Of a DNA stretch of 64,000 nucleotides, positions 62,608 through 64,000 are shown piece by piece. The DNA comes from Cytophagales bacterium (lineage in GTDB: Bacteria; Bacteroidota; Bacteroidia; Cytophagales; Cyclobacteriaceae). Every line of letters begins with the position of its first letter. Positions within the stretch are counted from its first letter, which is position 1. The position numbers and the translations under genes were made by a program. The DNA is taken from NCBI GenBank assembly GCA_020403045.1, contig JADBYK010000084.1:1-64000 (forward strand), in the 5' to 3' direction. The notes beneath the pieces are model-generated. The model was not told where the DNA came from. It searched no databases and saw only the letters and a program-made list of their open reading frames with translations.

Positions 62608-64000
62608 TCACTCGCGACACCATTGAAGAAGTTAAAAACCGCATCGATATAGTAGATGTGATTAGTGACTTTATCACGCTTAAGAAGTCCGGTGCGAATT
62701 ACAAGGCGCTTAGTCCATTCGCCAACGAAAAGACACCTTCTTTTTTTGTGGTACCGGCAAAAGGGATTTTTAAAGATTTTAGTAGTGGCAAAGGAGGGGA
62801 TGCTTTTTCGTTTGTGATGGAGCACGAAAAGCTGAGCTATGCGGAAGCCATTCGCTATCTCGCAAAAAAATATGGGGTTGAAATAAAGGAAGATAAACTA
62901 AGTGATGAGGGAAAGGCCGAGCAAAGTGAGCGCGAAGGTCTTTACATACTCATGAACTTCGCCAAAGAGTATTACAAAAATATTCTTCACTCCCATGACG
63001 AAGGCAAGGGCATAGGACTTAGCTATTTTCGCGAGCGAGGTTTTACGGATCGTACCATCGAAAAATTTGAATTAGGTTTCGCTTTAGAAGGATGGGAGCA
63101 TTTCAGTAAAGAAGCCATTACAAAAGGCTACAACAAGGAACTACTGGAAAAAACCGGTTTGGTCGTCAAGAAAGAAGATAACCCTGACGGCACAATAAGA
63201 ACTTATGATCGCTTCCGCGGTCGCGTCATTTTTCCCGTCCACAATATTTCAGGCAAGGTGATCGCCTTTGGTGCCCGCATGATGGGCAAGGAGAAGAACC
63301 AGCCGAAATACATCAATTCACCGGAGACAGACATTTATCATAAAAGCGATGTTCTTTATGGTTTGTATCAGGGAAAGAATGCCATTCGCCAACAGGATGT
63401 TTGTTATTTGGTCGAGGGCTACACAGATGTGATTTCAATGCATCAATCTGACGTGGAGAATGTGGTGGCCTCCTCGGGCACGGCATTGACCGAGAGTCAA
63501 ATTAAACTGATCCATCGTTTCACAGAGAACGTAACTGTTTTGTTTGATGGCGACTCGGCTGGTATCAAAGCCGCGCTTCGAGGCATCGATATGATTTTGA
63601 AAGGCGGACTCAATGTGCGTGTGGTTTTATTCCCCGATGGTGAAGATCCCGATAGCTATTCACGCAAAGTAGGAACCACGGAGTTTCAGAAATTCCTGAA
63701 GGAACGCACACAGGATTTTGTGTCGTTTAAGACGAGCTTGTATGCAAAAGAGGCGGCAGGAGATCCTATCAAAAAGGCTGAGTCAATCAAAGAAATTGTA
63801 ACCAGCATCGCGTTAATCCCCGATCCGGTTAAACGTTCCGTTTATATTCAAGAGACGAGTAACTTGCTCAAGATGTCTGAGCAGGTTTTGCTCAGCGAGT
63901 TGAATAAGATTTTAATACAAGAACGCAGAAAGAACGAAAAAGAGAAACTTCGCGAGCAGGAGGAAGGACCAATAGGTGCAGATCCAACAGTCGAGGTTGC
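62604..64000 (+). CDS. DNA primase DnaG (5' part, cut by window end)
   Basis: The frame stays open to the window end (465 codons). The N-terminal domain reads SPFANEKTPSFF and IFKDFSSGKGG where other DnaG proteins have the four zinc ligands, which here are Ser37, Ala40, Asp58 and Ser61, so the zinc ribbon is ligand-free. The catalytic core has the Toprim motif VEGYTD near residue 270 and LFDGDSAGIKAA near 313, with GRVIFPVHN before it. TTG at 62604 is the start, overlapping the DUF5618 stop. The helicase-binding part is beyond the window. Confidence 0.92.
   Translation, partial: MITRDTIEEVKNRIDIVDVISDFITLKKSGANYKALSPFANEKTPSFFVVPAKGIFKDFSSGKGGDAFSFVMEHEKLSYAEAIRYLAKKYGVEIKEDKLSDEGKAEQSEREGLYILMNFAKEYYKNILHSHDEGKGIGLSYFRERGFTDRTIEKFELGFALEGWEHFSKEAITKGYNKELLEKTGLVVKKEDNPDGTIRTYDRFRGRVIFPVHNISGKVIAFGARMMGKEKNQPKYINSPETDIYHKSDVLYGLYQGKNAIRQQDVCYLVEGYTDVISMHQSDVENVVASSGTALTESQIKLIHRFTENVTVLFDGDSAGIKAALRGIDMILKGGLNVRVVLFPDGEDPDSYSRKVGTTEFQKFLKERTQDFVSFKTSLYAKEAAGDPIKKAESIKEIVTSIALIPDPVKRSVYIQETSNLLKMSEQVLLSELNKILIQERRKNEKEKLREQEEGPIGADPTVEV

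Noticed and set aside
1-64000. CRISPR arrays, rRNA genes, phage or transposase genes
   Set aside because: No regularly spaced repeats, rRNA signatures or transposase/integrase motifs were seen anywhere in the window.

Overview
The window reads as a chromosomal segment of a Bacteroidota bacterium, most likely order Cytophagales. The support is PorX and three proteins with type IX secretion (T9SS) C-terminal sorting domains, a fused LpxC/FabZ protein, TonB-dependent receptors with a CarboxypepD-like N-terminus, lineage families DUF3822, DUF4296, DUF5618 and HYC_CC_PP, and a promoter in front of the only tRNA that fits the Bacteroidota -33/-7 consensus (TTTG, 21 bp, TAnnTTTG). GC content looks moderate to low and genes are densely packed on both strands. 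This placement is inferred from gene content.

Layout. 0.3-8.4 kb: saccharopine dehydrogenase-like enzyme, family 2 glycosyltransferase, YkgJ-type cysteine cluster protein, exported thioredoxin, several lipoproteins including two LPP20-like ones, pyrE and a Nudix hydrolase. 8.4-12.2 kb (minus): coaD, DUF3822, a membrane-anchored unknown, Nudix, DUF423, YggS. 12.2-17.6 kb (plus): GH3-family enzyme, LysE-family exporter, then a probable copper module (HYC_CC_PP protein, HMA-domain protein, TonB receptor). 17.6-20.4 kb (minus): BatA-like VWA protein, BatD-like protein, DUF58 protein. 20.6-23.3 kb: DUF4296 lipoprotein and MutS2. 23.3-23.8 kb: a decaying DUF4258/DUF2283 pair. 24.5-29.8 kb (minus): HD hydrolase, lpxD, lpxC-fabZ, lpxA and an ABC ATPase, the early lipid A pathway. 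30.0-33.2 kb (plus): porX, tsaE, ald with overlapping ends. 33-40 kb: two membrane proteins, two SGNH hydrolases, a TesA/YbbA/YbbP-type divergent cluster and an outer-membrane unknown. 40-48 kb: a 1315-residue Asp-box T9SS protein, a lipoprotein, an 'asparagine synthetase B-like' protein, a MacB-type permease and an AraC regulator. 48.2-51.4 kb: heme-type TonB receptor, HmuY, DUF3817. 51.5-52.0 kb: tRNA-Met, a GIY-YIG nuclease gene and a duplicated 3' tRNA fragment. 52-60.6 kb: HAD hydrolase, site-2 protease, T9SS protein, PASTA protein, ddl and an M43 metalloprotease. 60.6-64 kb: NifU-like and Mrp/ApbC proteins, DUF5618 and the 5' part of dnaG, which runs off the window.

The most unusual structure is at 51,490-51,947. 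An intact tRNA-Met is followed by a 102-codon GIY-YIG nuclease gene whose last codons run into a second, truncated copy of the same tRNA. A 35-bp stretch is identical in both copies, and the anticodon loop of the truncated copy has been replaced by an 18-bp palindrome whose 16-bp core also occurs at 1,701-1,718. This looks like a minimal tRNA-targeting mobile unit of about 365 bp. Other points to examine are the DnaG with none of its four zinc ligands, the Mrp without its CxxC motif beside a NifU-type scaffold, the DUF4258 pseudogene, and the unusual T-loop of the tRNA.
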